Assembly (NCBI GenBank): GCA_944548615.1
Contig: OX155954.1
Coordinates: 5,321,924 to 5,385,923, forward strand
Direction: 5' to 3'
Origin: Micropterix aruncella
Lineage: Eukaryota > Arthropoda > Insecta > Lepidoptera > Micropterigidae
Length of the DNA: 64,000 bases
Positions 19,890 to 32,827 of the stretch are shown here, piece by piece. The notes below the pieces were generated by a model. That model was not told where the DNA came from. It made no database searches and worked only from the letters and a program-made list of their open reading frames with translations. The position numbers and the translations under genes were made by a program. Position 1 is the first letter of the stretch. Every line of letters starts with the position of its first letter.

Positions 19890-20520
19890 AGGAGTAAAAC
19901 TGCAGACGGTTGAGGAAATAACATAATTGAAGCATTAAGTAGGAAACGAACCATCAACAAACGTTGCAAACAAGCGAGAAGGTTGTCCGAAGGAGCCGTT
20001 CTTTGGCGAGTTAAAAGAACATGGATTGGAGAACCAGCAGGATGATAACCACAGGTTGATAACCACAATGACAATAGCTCCAGTCATGCTATATGCCTTG
20101 AAAGCAACAGCCCTGACAAAAGCCAAGGCTATCGAAACTTAGAAATTAGGAAAGGCAATCTGGAAAATGCTCGAACAAGCTAGAAACCTGCCGCTCGGAA
20201 AAAAAATCTGCAAACTTCTCGAAGGAAAGACGATCAGAAAAAATATTAAGACCTACAGGATGAATTATTACAGCCACACCCTTCGCAGAAAGTCACCGTG
20301 TTTATTTTAGTCGCGTGGAGATACTCAGCGGGCGAAAAGAAAGTAGGAAGGCGGATATACACATGGAAAGATTTCCTTATCCATGGGGTACTTTGGTTTG
20401 ACAAAAGAGGAATAGTAATAATTGGCACAAGACAGAGACAAAATGTAAACAGCCGTGCAGAAAGTACCTATACAAAATGGAGGAACGGATATGGGAACTA
20501 GCGAAGAGAAATAAACAAGC
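19890..20520 (+). pseudogene. RTE-like retrotransposon C-terminal remnant
   Basis: MTIAPVMLYALKATALTKAK matches the 'VLPVMTYGAETWTLT' block of RTE-type elements. It is followed by LGKAIWKML, TIRKNIKTYRMNYYSHTLRRK (compare the WAGHIARR block) and WRYSAGEKKVGRRIYTWKDF (compare WRPRTGRRSVGRPPTRW). Stops and frameshifts are present. Everything upstream of the thumb region is unrecognisable. Confidence 0.65.
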
Positions 20521-21677
20521 GGATCACTGTTACAAGGAAACACCGAAGAAAACTCAAGATAAAAAGTCCAGAATGAACCATATTATATAGATGAAATAAG
20601 CCAGAAAGATAGAGACAAATATAACAATCACTATTTTACTGCTTTAACAACCATAGATTCTCACTTTCCTACATTCCTATATCGAAAAAAGTCGAAATAT
20701 ATCGAAAAAGATAAAGAAAGGTACAGAAGATTCGTATTAAGAAGCCTAGATATTATATTATGGACTCTGACAGTATTAACTTTTCTAATGTTTCATTATT
20801 TTTATTACAATATTTTTTTTGACTATTGTTAACATTACTAAATAAAATAATTTTGATAATCAAAGATGGATTATTATCATATCAAAATTTTAATTTGACA
20901 ATTTATAACCGATTATTCGTTTTTATATTTTGACTATCTGTATTTTTAATGTATACTTACTTGAGTATTTAACGTAAATTATTTAAAAAATAAATTGTAT
21001 TCTTTATTATAAATGTAATTATTAAATATTTTTACAATATAAAAAACGTAAATTTGTGAAAAATAATTTATGTCACATAAGGTATACCACATAATCATGT
21101 AAAAATAGTTTGACGATGTCAAGAGTAGGGATTCCTACCAACTGGCTTACTTTTAAAAATCGGCTGAAGCTGTCATCAACAGTATACTGGTTGATTGTTT
21201 TATCTTTCCCTGCCTTCCTTAACGGTAGGTGCTCCTCAAGCTGAAAAATGTGTCCCCTGGTGTATTTGGTTTACCATCTCAGAAGCGCTCCTGGCTGGTG
21301 TATAGGTACAATCCCTTCGTTCGTCTGTAAAATCTGCCTTCGTAAATTAAAAAAAAAATGTTCGCTGTAGAACGGCAATTTCTTAGATAAAGGCCTAATA
21401 ATATATGCACTTCGCTTCGCAATTGCTTTTATGTTATTAAGTAACTCTTACCTTTAGGACAAGGGCCCAATCACAGCCAGTTGGAATACAAATTTACCCT
21501 AAATAAGGTCAGTTTGTAAACTAAAGGCATATACGTGACTTTAACGGGGACAAATTATAGATAATATCAAATCGAATACTGTTGCATTCGAATACGTGCT
21601 TCGACATCTGTGCGTTTCCCATTCATTTCATATCAGACTGACCTATAGCGAAGCGTGGCTGGGTTTAGCTAGTTAAA
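20521..21677. other. AT-rich stretch
   Basis: Non-coding, with long A/T runs. Nothing recognised. Confidence 0.4.
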
Positions 21678-21842
21678 AATAAAACAAAGTTGCATTTTAC
21701 CGCGTGAAGTTTGAAGCACCCGACGTTTCGGTGATGTTACAACCGTCGAAGTCCAGGGCAGACTGACAACGATGGTTCTAATATCGCTGTAACGTCCGGT
21801 GCTTCAAACTACCCGCGGTAAAATCCGATTTTGTTTTATTTA
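21678..21842. mobile_element. Palindromic CGAAACGTCGGGTGC-family element
   Basis: Inverted arms ATAAAACAAAG...TTTTACCGCG...GAAGCACC and their complement around a diverged centre (GGGCAGACTGACAACGATGG). One of five two-armed copies in the window. Confidence 0.7.
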
Positions 21843-22104
21843 TAAATCATAGGTAATATTGAAAGAAAGTACAAAATCCGCCAAAGCTACCAAGGTACGT
21901 ATACTGGGATAGGATATGGAGTCTTTTTTATACGATAAAAATATTAGGATACCACTGCGCTCAACCAACTCATTGCTGATTTTTTTAAAAAGGAATAACT
22001 TCCAAAAGAAATATTATGTTGACAGTACAGCACTGGGAAACGATCACGACATGTTGGCACTACCTCCATATTATTGCATATTAAATCCTATTGATGTTGA
22101 TTAT

Positions 22105-22200
22105 ATATGGTATTAGATTGCTAAACTCCATAGTATGATTTGGCAACCCTTCTGCGCAGGCGAAATGCAGGTGGCGCTGATAGCATTGACGGCCAAACTA
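22105..22200 (+). repeat. Repeat paralogous to 26333-26420
   Basis: TATGGTATTAGATT followed by CTCCATAGT.GATTTGGCA and GGCGCTGATAGCATTGACGG is shared with the second locus. It serves as the unoccupied counterpart of the MITE site at 25921-26332. Confidence 0.65.
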
Positions 22201-23364
22201 AAAGCAATTTATTTTCAATTTAAATTTAAATATATTTTTTTTTATTTTTACAGATTATTGAAATTTACTCTATATTATAAAAAATATGCCAAAGTTAACA
22301 AAGTACACTGATACCTAATAAACAATCAAGGGAAGAAACAATAATAATAATAAAATTATTGTATTTGGTTTTACAAATTATCAGTTTCCTACTTCACGCC
22401 AGGCTGCATGGAACAAAAATATTTTTTCCTATACAAATTAAAATAAGGGTTTAATATCATTGATCTAAAAATTAGCAGTAAAAAGTAATCAATTAATAAT
22501 CAATTTGTAATATAATAATCATAAATAATATTTTAAAAAACAATTTCACTAAAAGGTACTAGAATTGTATTAGATCACTGATGTAATAAAATAGCTAATA
22601 AAAATAAACGGTATTCAATTGTCAGAAATTATAAATAATCAAAAATAATATAACCAAATCAAAACGTCCCGAAATCTTAATAACAACTACGCCAGGTTAA
22701 ATTTCGTCGACTATACATACCTTCATTATAGTATTATCTACATACACCGTACCCACGTCAAGGTACGGTGGAACTTCGGCGAATTCTTATATTTTAATGT
22801 TTTGCTATATTTCACGAACAAGGATGTTATAAAAACATTTCACTGATTGTAATTAGCAATAGGGTCTTAGACCTAAAGATCAACGAGCTGTCTGTATTTT
22901 TTGGAAATACCTGAGACAAAAAGTGGCATCACTGAGACTAACACGAGCTTCACGTTTTTCTTATGCAATCGTCGTTTTTATATGTGCCAATACAAGGAAA
23001 AACTTCATTTGCGTTTTGTGCCAGTCAGGTGGTTTACTTTTTGCTCTTACTAAATTACTTATTTTGCTGAAACTAAGATCTAAGCCGGATCTTCGCTCAT
23101 CAATTACGGTCATTTAAGTACAGTGCACAGGCCCAATAATTGTCAAGGCTAAGATGGGGAAGATTAATACATTCATACTTAGCGTTTTTAAACTAAATGA
23201 TATTATACTCTAGAATTAAAGCTGTTTTTAATGTTGTTGAGGAACTTTATTACAATAAAGTATATAAATAGTCTATAGTCTAAAGTCTAGAGTCATTGAT
23301 GGCAAGCCATTCGAATTACAGTGATTTAAATATTTTTAGTAATAAAATGAATCGTCAAGTATTT
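22201..23364. other. AT-rich stretch
   Basis: No coding similarity; the small frame at 22923-23117 is unremarkable. CACCGTACCCACGTCAAGGTACGGTG (22746-22771) is a small imperfect palindrome. Confidence 0.4.
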
Positions 23365-23945
23365 TGAATGATTATCTAGAAGTTCCTCGTTCCCATCCAA
23401 ATACGCTACATCAGCGTAATTTATGACGGAAAGAAGAAAGAACTATGCCATTTGACGTTTAACATAAAAAGATACGAAATTTTTCATGCTCTTAAAGAAT
23501 GCAAGACTTGCCAAAATTTAGTCACCATATTCCTTTACCTGAAGATACCAGCATAGGTTCTCGTCGATAATTATTCCCAGGTTTTTTACAAAATTATTGT
23601 AGGAAACAAATACAATTTCGACAGTTATGGATTGGAGGTTTGGAAATGAGAAATCTGCTTTCAATGATGACTCTTACCTGGTTTGAGAAGTAACCCATGG
23701 TTGTGAGACCAGGCCGATATTAAGTAATTTAGATAGTAGTTTAGTGGAAATGTTGCACTCGAAGCTTTTACTGGGATTAAAACCAACAAATAGCTGAAGA
23801 TCGTCGGCGTATATGTGGTACGTCGGCGTATATATATATTTTAGACCAATTGTCCGAAATCGCGCTTATGAATAATCTAAACAGCAGAGGTGATTCCTCA
23901 CTGGGGAACACCGGAGACAACCTTCGCCTAACTCTACTCATTAGG
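23365..23945 (-). pseudogene. Non-LTR reverse transcriptase remnant with YADD box
   Basis: On the minus strand: LLFRLFI, HIYADDLQLFVGFNP with the catalytic YADD motif, then NLGIIIDENLCW, INYADVAYLDGNEELLD. The order is that of a CR1/Jockey-like RT. A short duplication (TACGCCGACG twice) precedes the YADD codons, and stops and frameshifts abound. Probably the same family as 2545-2965. Confidence 0.8.
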
Positions 23946-25634
23946 AACTTTACCGAAACCGAGTTGTCGCGGAAAATTAGAGACGTTATTTACAGACTGT
24001 CCTAACTGAAATGCATGTAAGACTTTTCAGAGTTTTTTACACAACTAATTGAAAGGATTCCTCGATTGCCTGAAATATTCCAGTTTACGTTAGATGTTCT
24101 ACGTTTACAGCCGTTTAAAGTCATTCATTCTATTGAGTATTTCATCCAGTTTGAATATACCAAATTCCATCAGTTTGATTTTCTTACAACTCTTATTATA
24201 TGTAGATAAAATAATGAGACTCGAGATGTCGTATCAATTCGCCCCGTGCCTGTGTTGATTGATACTCACCAGGATGTACATTGGTACCGGGCTTCACAGA
24301 CAAGGAATGTAGTCAATTTTATTTCCCTAAATTTATAAATAATTTTACCCAATATAGAAAAAATCAATTAATTAAGGAAAGACAATTAGAGAATCCATCG
24401 GGTCGTAATGTACATACATAGTATCGCCACAGTTTACCAGAGAGTAGCTTCTCTTAGAACAAAATTGAAATCAAATAGAATACGTCACGAGTCGTAAGGG
24501 CTCGGATATGGCTGCCAGATGTCCCAATACTCGGCCCACGCAAATATACAACGTTCAAAAATGTCGCCAGCCTTTACCTGTGCGTCATGCTAACCAAAGG
24601 CGTTCGTCGGGACGTACCCCTCTGCCCACATTACTCTCACCCTCTTCCCGCAATGCCCTGTAGTTCGAGAGTAAAGCTACTGGTTGGTATACTGTGGTAA
24701 TGCGTAAGAATGTACCCCGAGCTACTTCAACCTCCGACACGGTCTCAGTTCAAAAAAAATCTTTTAATAAATAGATTACATAAATATACCACGTGCGTAC
24801 AAAACAATATACACATTTTAATCGTAGTTAATTTAACTCTCAAGACTAATTAAACCTTTCACAAAAAAAAATATTTTCCCTTGGAGAAAAATTATCGTGC
24901 GGGCGACTTTAAACGGATTTCGTAATTTGTCAAAGAAATTATGAAAGTTAGAGAAGATAGGCACCTTTGATTTATTTGAATCGGTATTTAATATATTTTG
25001 CTGAATATTTGAAATTGTGAATGTAAATATTCTCCGTGGTATTGCCATTACTCACAAATCCCCCCCCCCCCCCCCGTTCCCTAATCTATCACCCCCTTAT
25101 CTCCTACTCTTCCTAGGTTCCTATGAGAAAAACCATCCGCACCGTTTCCAATGGAGATAACTGAGCTAAGTTGTAAAACTTCCCGGGATATATCAATTTG
25201 CTTCCTTGTTTATCGCATCAGAATACAAATATTGCAGCATAACTTTCCGCTTTCTACCAAACTTTCTTGGGCAAGCTATGAATTTCCATAATAAATAACC
25301 AATATAAAAGTAATTATTACGTCTAGATATAATGTTAGGTAAGTTACTAAATCCTTATTACAAGTCTTTATTACCTAATCATTACAAATATTTTTAAAAA
25401 ACAATTGCTTCTATTAAATCAAGCAAAATATTTTTTTTTCAATATTTATTATGTACAGATTGAACGAATGTAAAATACAGATTGTTATTCTTATTAATGT
25501 CTTCCAAGTGATTCTTAAAAAGTTGCAAACCGAATGGTGATCTTTCAAAACTTTTTGTAGGTAACGCTAGCGGCGATTGACCCCCGAAGGAGCTGGACAG
25601 TAAGCGATGGACCGCGCGAGCGAACATCGAGCAT
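23946..25634. other. Non-coding stretch
   Basis: Contains a poly-C run of about 17 at 25060-25076 and a GC-richer patch at 24480-24750 without recognisable product. Confidence 0.4.
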
Positions 25635-25672
25635 CCGCACGAAGCAGGAGCAATTGCTCCTGCTTCGTGCGG
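25635..25672. repeat. Perfect 38-bp GC-rich palindrome
   Basis: CCGCACGAAGCAGGAGCAA followed directly by its exact complement, with no spacer. It is embedded in a GC-rich patch (25560-25690). Confidence 0.9.
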
Positions 25673-25920
25673 GTAATTACCCGCCGCAGTGCTGAATGAT
25701 TATTGACATGGTATTCAGTCAGAATACTGTGAAAACCAAAAAAAAACATAGAAATCCCAGTAAAACCACCAAATTCTTACATTTTTCAAAACATACGATG
25801 CACAGGAGTTTCGCCAAACTATGAAAACGTCCAATTCGGCGTGTAAAATAGCGAATCTGGTAACACTGACGATTGATTTTATTATTTAATCCTGCAACCG
25901 ATCTTCGTATGAATCATTGA

Positions 25921-26332
25921 ATATATCTGTGGCAATTAGGCAAAACTACATAAGTCAGAAATACCATTTTCTCAGGGGAGCATTTTGAAATTTATGACTA
26001 AAATTGGCACATGGAATAAAAGATGTGTGCTCTCTTAAACTATATGTGTAATTTTAGAATAATATGTATTAATAAAAAGATAATTAACTTATGCTACTAT
26101 GACCACCTATCAATAGTTAAGAAAAAGTACGTAAGTTACACATATATAGTTTTGCTTATCTGAACAATATATAACTAGTGAGAAAGTAGGTGCTATAACT
26201 TCTTTTATATTGTGCTTCGAGTTATGTAGTTTTTCCCAATGAAAGAATAAAAAAACGCTGTTAAATGTTCATTATAACTCATTTTGGTCAAAAAACGACT
26301 TATGTAGTTTTGCCTAATTGCCACAGATATAT
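25921..26332. mobile_element. MITE with perfect 36-bp terminal inverted repeats
   Basis: The ends ATATATCTGTGGCAATTAGG...TAAGTC (25921-25956) and the exact complement (26297-26332) enclose 340 bp of AT-rich DNA. Insertion into a TA/TAT site is inferred from the paralogous locus at 22105. Confidence 0.85.
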
Positions 26333-26420
26333 GGTATTAGATTCCTCAACTCCATAGTGCGATTTGGCAGCGTTTCTGAAACGGCGAAATACAGGGAGCG
26401 CTGATAGCATTAACGGCCAA
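26333..26420 (+). repeat. Repeat paralogous to 22105-22200
   Basis: GGTATTAGATTCCTCAACTC, GATTTGGCAGCG and GCGCTGATAGCATTAACGG match the first locus. Confidence 0.6.
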
Positions 26421-27963
26421 ACAAATAGTAATTTATTTAAATATCTATAATAACATAGATAATTAATGCTTTTTAAATAAAGAAAAGGATTATAAAAACC
26501 TAATGATAACAATAATAATATCAATTATTAGTAACATCTGTCGCATTTTTATATAGGCTGAAATAAAATGAACATCACAGAAATAAAATGGTAATATAGT
26601 CTCGCAATATTTTAAACTATGCCACAATGAAAAAAAAACAATCTACGGTCATAGAGTTGAATTTCCAAATTTTTATTTTTTTTAATATACCTTTGTAAGT
26701 AACCAGTTTTGGAAAATGTTAGTGTGGTAAATGGCGTCACGAATGCCATCGAATAACATATTTAAACCGTCAAAAGTCAGATTTTCTCTCTTTAAATGAT
26801 TGAAAATTTTCGAAAAGTCTTAAAATAAGGAATGTCAGTCTCAAACTGGAAAAGAAAAAGGCAAGTCAGCTGTAATTTTGGATCTGAGGTTAGATTTGCG
26901 ATACTCGAGGTCTGCACTCATTTAATTTTGTATTGTATGTGTTCCAAAAATAATAAAAATCATATCTACATACTTACGTCTTAATAGGTATTGCAAATCA
27001 AAATGTAATTTGTTACATACGTTCCTGTTTATTTATTTATATGATTCGAGAGGAACCACCATTTTTATTGATATAAGATTTGCTAGTTATCTTCTAAGTA
27101 ATATTAGTGATGATAATAATATTGGCATTACCACGTAAAAAGCGAGAATACTAATTCAGGTACCTAGTACGTACATTTATTTATGTACATTTGAGAAAAT
27201 TATTTCTATACATACCATGAAAGATAAGATAAAGAAGACTTGTGTTTGCTTTATAGTATGTCTTAGTTTCTAAATAAATAGAGGTAGGTACCTATATTTT
27301 CTCTATTATAAAATATGCTTTTATATTAGTTTTATTTATAGAGATAAAGAAAATAATAGTTGCATTTTATACTATGATCTTTATGCTTTAGAATGCATAT
27401 TATAACTAGTTACAATTACTTAAACTAAACGGAGAAAAACACGACCATTCAACGAGAGGAATTAGGGATCTTGAATTATTGCGTCCTCAGTCAGCTTTTT
27501 AAGCGATTTCCAAAATATGTGTGATTTAAATTTTTTAGCGGCTTGCCAAGCAAACTAAATCCTTGGCAAGAGAGGTTAACCACAACTACATTAATCGGAA
27601 TTTAAAACAATTTTAATTAAACACAAATATTAGGTATCTACAATCTCGACTTTATTAAATGAAAATATGGTTATCTTTCTTTTTATTGATCTTTAACAAA
27701 AATAACTAATTAAATATTACCAAAAAGACGGATGAAGAGTGACTTCATGATCGTCAGCAGTCGTTATGACAAATAAAGTATTATATTGGCATAATTTTTT
27801 TTTTTTGCCTAAGTATTTCTTAGTATAAAAATAAATAATAAATTATAATTATAAAAAAAAATATAATAAAAATAAATTAAATTTAAAGTATTACTAATTT
27901 AATATAGGTTTGTCGTTTTAAACGAGAATATGTGAAATAATTGCATCCACCTCTTCCTTGCCG
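26421..27963. other. AT-rich stretch
   Basis: Nothing coding or repetitive recognised. Confidence 0.4.
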
Positions 27964-30484
27964 GCAGTGCCGGATTAGCCACGTAGCAAGAGTAGCAAAT
28001 GCAACGGGCTCCGCGCATTGGGGGGGCCCGCGCACCCACGCCTGCCTGAGCGTAAAATTTTTGCTGCAGCCTGCAACAGGCCAATGGGAAACGTTAAATA
28101 TAATCAACGGCGGGGCGCGGGGCCGAGTTTGGGAATTAGTATCTCCATTTTAAGAAAGAACGACTTTACGCACTTTTTATATGTTATGTATAATATCATC
28201 AGCTATGTAAAGTAAAATTTTGAACTTCCTAAAGTGGGATTCTCGATGCCTGCCAGACCGAAGTTTGAGCGGCCTCCACGACCATTACATAAAGTCATCG
28301 GCGCGAAGCGGGACCGAGTTTGGGAATTAATATCTCCAATTTATGAAAAACTATCCACGCACTTTTTATATGTGATAATATCATCAGCTATGTATAGTAA
28401 AATTTTGTACCTTCTAAAGTGGGATTCTCGATGCTTGCCAGACCTATGTATAGAGGCTATGTATAGTAAAATTTTGAACTTCCTAAAGTGGGATTCTCGA
28501 TGCCTGCCAGAACGAAGTTTGAGCGGCCGCTCGCCCATTAAATATAACCATCAACGGGGCGCGGGCCCGAGTTTGGGAATTAATATCTCCAATTTAAGAA
28601 GAAACGACTTTATGCACCTTTTATATGTGATGTATAATATCATCAGCTATGTAAAGTAAAATTTTGAACTTCCTAAAGTGGGATTCTCGATGCCTGCCAG
28701 ACCGAAGTTTGAGCGGCCTCCACGACCATTACATAAAGTCATCGGCGCGAAGCGGGACCGAGTTTGGGAATTAATATCTCCAATTTATGAAAAACTATCC
28801 ACGCACTTTTTATATGTGATAATATCATCAGCTATGTATAGTAAAATTTTGTACCTTCTAAAGTGGGATTCTCGATGCTTGCCAGACCGAAGTTTGAGCG
28901 GCCGCCTCGCCCATTAAATATTATCATCGGCGGGGCGCGGGCCCGAGTTTGGGAATTAATATCTCCAATGTAAGAGAAACCGACCTTTAGCACTTTTGAA
29001 ATGTAATGTACAATATCATTAGCTATGTATAGTAACATTTTGAACTTCCTAAAGTAGGATTCTCGATGCCTGCCAGACCGAAGTTTGAGCGGCTGCCACG
29101 ACCATTATATGCAGTCATCTTAAATTGGAGATATTAATTCCCATACAGTCATACCACTTCAGGATGTTCAAAATTTTGCTTTACATAGCTGATGACATTA
29201 TACATCTGATATAAAAAGAACATGAGGTGATTTTTTCTTAAATTGGAGATATTAATTCCCAAACTCGGGCCCGCGCCGCGCCGATGACTTTATGTAATGT
29301 TCGTAGCGGCCGCTCAAACTTCGGTCTGGCAGGCATCGAGAATCCCACTTGAGGAAATTCAAAATTTTATTATACATAGCTAATGATATTATACATCACA
29401 TATAAAAAGTGCGTTAGGTCTTTTTTTCTTAAATTAGAGATATTAATTCCCAAACTCGGGACCGCGCCACGCCGATGACTGTATGTAATGGTCGTGGCAG
29501 CCACTCAAACTTCGGTCTGGCAGGCATCGAGAATCCCACTTTAGGAAGTTTAAAATTTTATTATATATAGCTGATAATATTATACATCACATATAAACAG
29601 TACATGAGGTCGTTTTTTCTTAAATTGGAGATATTAATTGTTAAACTCGACCCCGCGCCATGCCGATGATTATATTTAATGGGCGAGGCGGCTGCTCAAA
29701 CTTCGGTCTGGCAGGCATCGACAATCCCACTTTAGGAAGTTCAAAATTTTACTATACATAGCTGATGATATAAAAATCACATATAAAAAGTGCGTGAGGT
29801 CGGTTTTTCTTAAATTGTAGATATTAATTCCCATACTCGGGCCCGCGACGCAATATTATGAAGCGAATTGTAAGCATTGCTCAATAAGGCGAAAAATATT
29901 GGGCACTGTTTATTTACTTTTGTTAAGCGGTGCATTTCCTTTTTTGTAATTATTATGAGTAAAGTAGGAGTTTTTTATTGTTTTTTATTTAGTATTCGTT
30001 AATAAAGGTGCGCCGTACAATAATGGCTGAACTGTCGGTATGAATTATATAAAAAACGGTCTGATTTTACTTAGATTGTAGTTTGTGTCCACATTGCAAA
30101 ATTTCACACAGTTTGTTGAAAAAGTAAATTGTACATATGTTTATATTTTTAAAACAACAGTGCCAGTGTTGTAAATATATTTTATTTTTGTATTTATATT
30201 GTCGAATATGATTGAAACTGTGATAGTTGAATATTTCCTCAATTTAATTTTCCTGCAGTTTTGGTCGTAGCTGTGGCGCCGATTTTTTTTATTTCTCTTT
30301 GAAAACATTTTTGGATTACATGGTAACTCCAAAAATTATATTTTATTACCTTGTTTTAGGAATAAAAGGGATCTATCAAAAAATTATATTTTATTTTACA
30401 CCCTAAACTTAAGAACCTAAAGCAAACCAAGGGCCTTTTGAGAGAATTTGCTACGGACCCCGCGCTGGCTTAATCCGGCACTGC
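27964..30484. mobile_element. Non-autonomous hAT-like transposon, about 2.5 kb
   Basis: The ends GCAGTGCCGGATTAGCC and GGCTTAATCCGGCACTGC are inverted repeats of the hAT 'CAGTGCCGGATTA' type. Flanks CCTTGCCG and AGTTGCCG agree at six of eight bases, as an aged 8-bp duplication would. Subterminal GGGCTCCGCGC and GACCCCGCGC also mirror each other. Inside is no transposase but an inverted satellite-like array (28085-29850) and an AT-rich tail. The small ORFs here only translate the repeat units. Confidence 0.8.
28085..29850. repeat. Inverted array of about 190-bp units inside the hAT-like element
   Basis: The unit contains CGAGTTTGGGAATTAATATC, TTATATGTGATAATATCATC, CTAAAGTGGGATTCTCGATG and CCGAAGTTTGAGCGGCC. 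Units run head to tail on the plus strand to about 29100 and in reverse complement from about 29119 to 29850. Confidence 0.85.
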
Positions 30485-31689
30485 AGTTGCCGGTTTCAAT
30501 CAGCCACAAAGCAATTTTCCTCTTTTGATTTGTAAACTTCTGCATGGTTTTAACTTATCCTGCAAGTTATTATAATGTTTAGGTGCTACTAAGCTAATGT
30601 GCCCTGTGCGCAAATTCAGTTCTGGTTTTTTTAATGACATGTTTTTCTGACGCGTAATCTCTCGTTAGAATTTTGTGGTTGCGCATCGTTGAGATAGTAA
30701 AGTCGGGTCAATTTTCGCATAAATTTCGCATAAATTTGCCTAATGTCCTAAAGTATTGAAGTTAGGACCAAATTATGTACAAAAATAGTTCATCCTAATG
30801 CCGATATTTAAAAAGCCCTGAGAAATACCTGCCATTTTATTTCCCAAAGGCGGCCTTTCAAAAATTAATAAGATCATGAATCTATGTATAATGTATAAAA
30901 ATAAATAAATGTGATCTGCAATTCAGAAAAGAATGAAAAACAAATTTGTTTTAGAATTCTGAGGAAAACGCCTCTAACTTTGTTGTAAGTTATTTCCTAT
31001 GTGGTTTACGAGTTTAATAGATAAAATTTTAAAGTGATTGGTAGAATATGAATAATTTGACAAGGGAACTTAAAAATCACCATTATTACAGCAGTTAAAA
31101 ATACTTAAATAAAAAAGAAGAAAACAAAAGGGTTTAAAAATTGAATCCGAATATATTATCGGGCCTATTTTAGCCAATATCTAGAGCAGAGACGCAAAAA
31201 ATATGTCTCTTCATCAAGACGAAATTCGGGAGAGTATTTATGATATCGTGTATCAAGCAGATTTTATGAAAATTTGGAATTAATGAATTAATGAATCAAC
31301 GAAGTTTTTAGTAAAAATGACAGAAATCGGCCCCTAAATTAGGTATGGAACCCTCGGCACGCGACTAGACCCTCGCTTTGTCTTATTTATTTTATGATGA
31401 GGACCAATGAGCAGCATTGTAATTTTATTTATTTAGCTATTTCTTTATTATGGCAATGTACATAGTTTGCAACAAGCACATAACGTAGGAAATATCTACA
31501 CTTTAACAAGGAATCAATTTTAAATTAAAAAGTTGTGTCACGCTTATATGTGATGATCGGTCCCAACTAAGTAATAACCTGTTCCAGGGCATAAATTGTA
31601 AACATAATATAAAGATGGCCAAATGTCATACATATTTCAAAGAAGAAAAGCTAGCTTACAAAAAGAGAGAACGTTTAGAAGCTATAGTG
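30485..31689. other. AT-rich stretch
   Basis: Non-coding. 31555-31595 (CCCAACTAAGTAATAACCTG TTCCAGGGC) resembles 39687-39715, a dispersed repeat end. Confidence 0.4.
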
Positions 31690-31760
31690 GAATAAAGAAA
31701 CAGAAAACATACATAGACGAACCCTGAACACATTAAATTACTTTTTGGGTGTAAAAGGAA
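31690..31760 (-). mobile_element. Partial ACACGACTGCC-family MITE
   Basis: ACATACATAGACGAACCCTG plus AACACATTAAA matches the 5' block of the family in reverse orientation. The TIR is lost. Confidence 0.5.
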
Positions 31761-32159
31761 GACCAAAGGTCATACATACTTAAAAGAATAAAAGCTAGTT
31801 TACATATAGAGATAATTAAAAAAGAAAAAATAGCTCAAGTAGACTAAAAAAATATTTAAACTTTTAATTGACAATTATAACTAAAACGAAAAAAAAAATA
31901 TTATTTAACAGGAAACACAAAAAATATAAATATTGCAATCAATATATAATAAAATACACTTAACCATATGCATAATAATAATAATTAACATAAGTATAAC
32001 CTCACATTTGTAAATCTTTAAAATAGTCACAGAAAAAAAAATACACAAAGAGGTAGTCAAAAGAGCTAGATAGTGGATAGTTCCTTGGGATATTTTAGTC
32101 TTGGAATATTGGACAGGAATATTGGAAGGTCGGACGTTCATTGGCATATTAGGTTATTT

Positions 32160-32457
32160 CAACAGTCCACTGTTGCTTTGAAGGCGCGGCGCGGCTACCA
32201 AGCCGCGCCGCGCGCCGCGCCGCAGCGGTGCGGCTGGTCAGGCCTTGATAAGGTGCGTGAGCGATGTCGCTGGAGAATCTGCGCAGTCGCCGGCCGCGCG
32301 TCGATCCGATCTAACTGAACCACCACCCGACCTGCACCTGCGGCTGCGTCCGCGCCGTTTCGTAGTGTTCGCGTGCGACAATCGCGACCAGTATCACAGT
32401 TTACCTACTCTTCTTCCGACTACCGCATATTAGGAAATCGCATATTATATATTCAAG
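32160..32457 (+). promoter_or_regulatory. Putative CpG-rich first exon A (5' UTR)
   Basis: A GC/CpG-rich island in AT-rich DNA that ends in TATATTCAAG|GTAAGC, a near-consensus donor. Only a 16-codon ORF (MSLENLRSRRPRVDPI) and short frames lie inside, so it would be untranslated leader. It holds a perfect 13-bp-arm GC hairpin (32184-32213). No downstream exon can be linked by homology. A transposon-borne GC patch is the alternative. Confidence 0.4.
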
Positions 32458-32827
32458 GTAAGCAAATATTACTTTTTTATGTAAACGAATTTACTGTTAT
32501 ATTATCGAAACACAAAAAGACCATTCTTTGCTTGATGCAAATAAAAGACATTTTAAATAATCGCAAACAAGAATGTCTGGATTTCGAAACTCGATTAGAT
32601 ATGTATCTCTGTTACTGAATAAACATAAATGACATATTTTCGTATTATAAGATATAATAATGGTCGAAAAAGTGATGTTTCTGTATCAGCGTAATTTTAT
32701 AACTTCATTATAATTATTAATTAAAAAGCATAACACCTGGAAATTTTGAGGAAACAACACAGAGTAATATCATTAGTAATATCTTTGAAATTTCGTTTTT
32801 TTTTATATATAAATGTTTTGGTGCATT

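Noticed and set aside
25635..25672. A bacterial-type terminator
   Set aside because: Eukaryotic context, no U-tract, perfect palindrome without loop.
28234..29038. Open frames of 60-141 codons with internal repeats
   Set aside because: They follow the 190-bp units of the hAT-borne array and repeat with them; no protein similarity.
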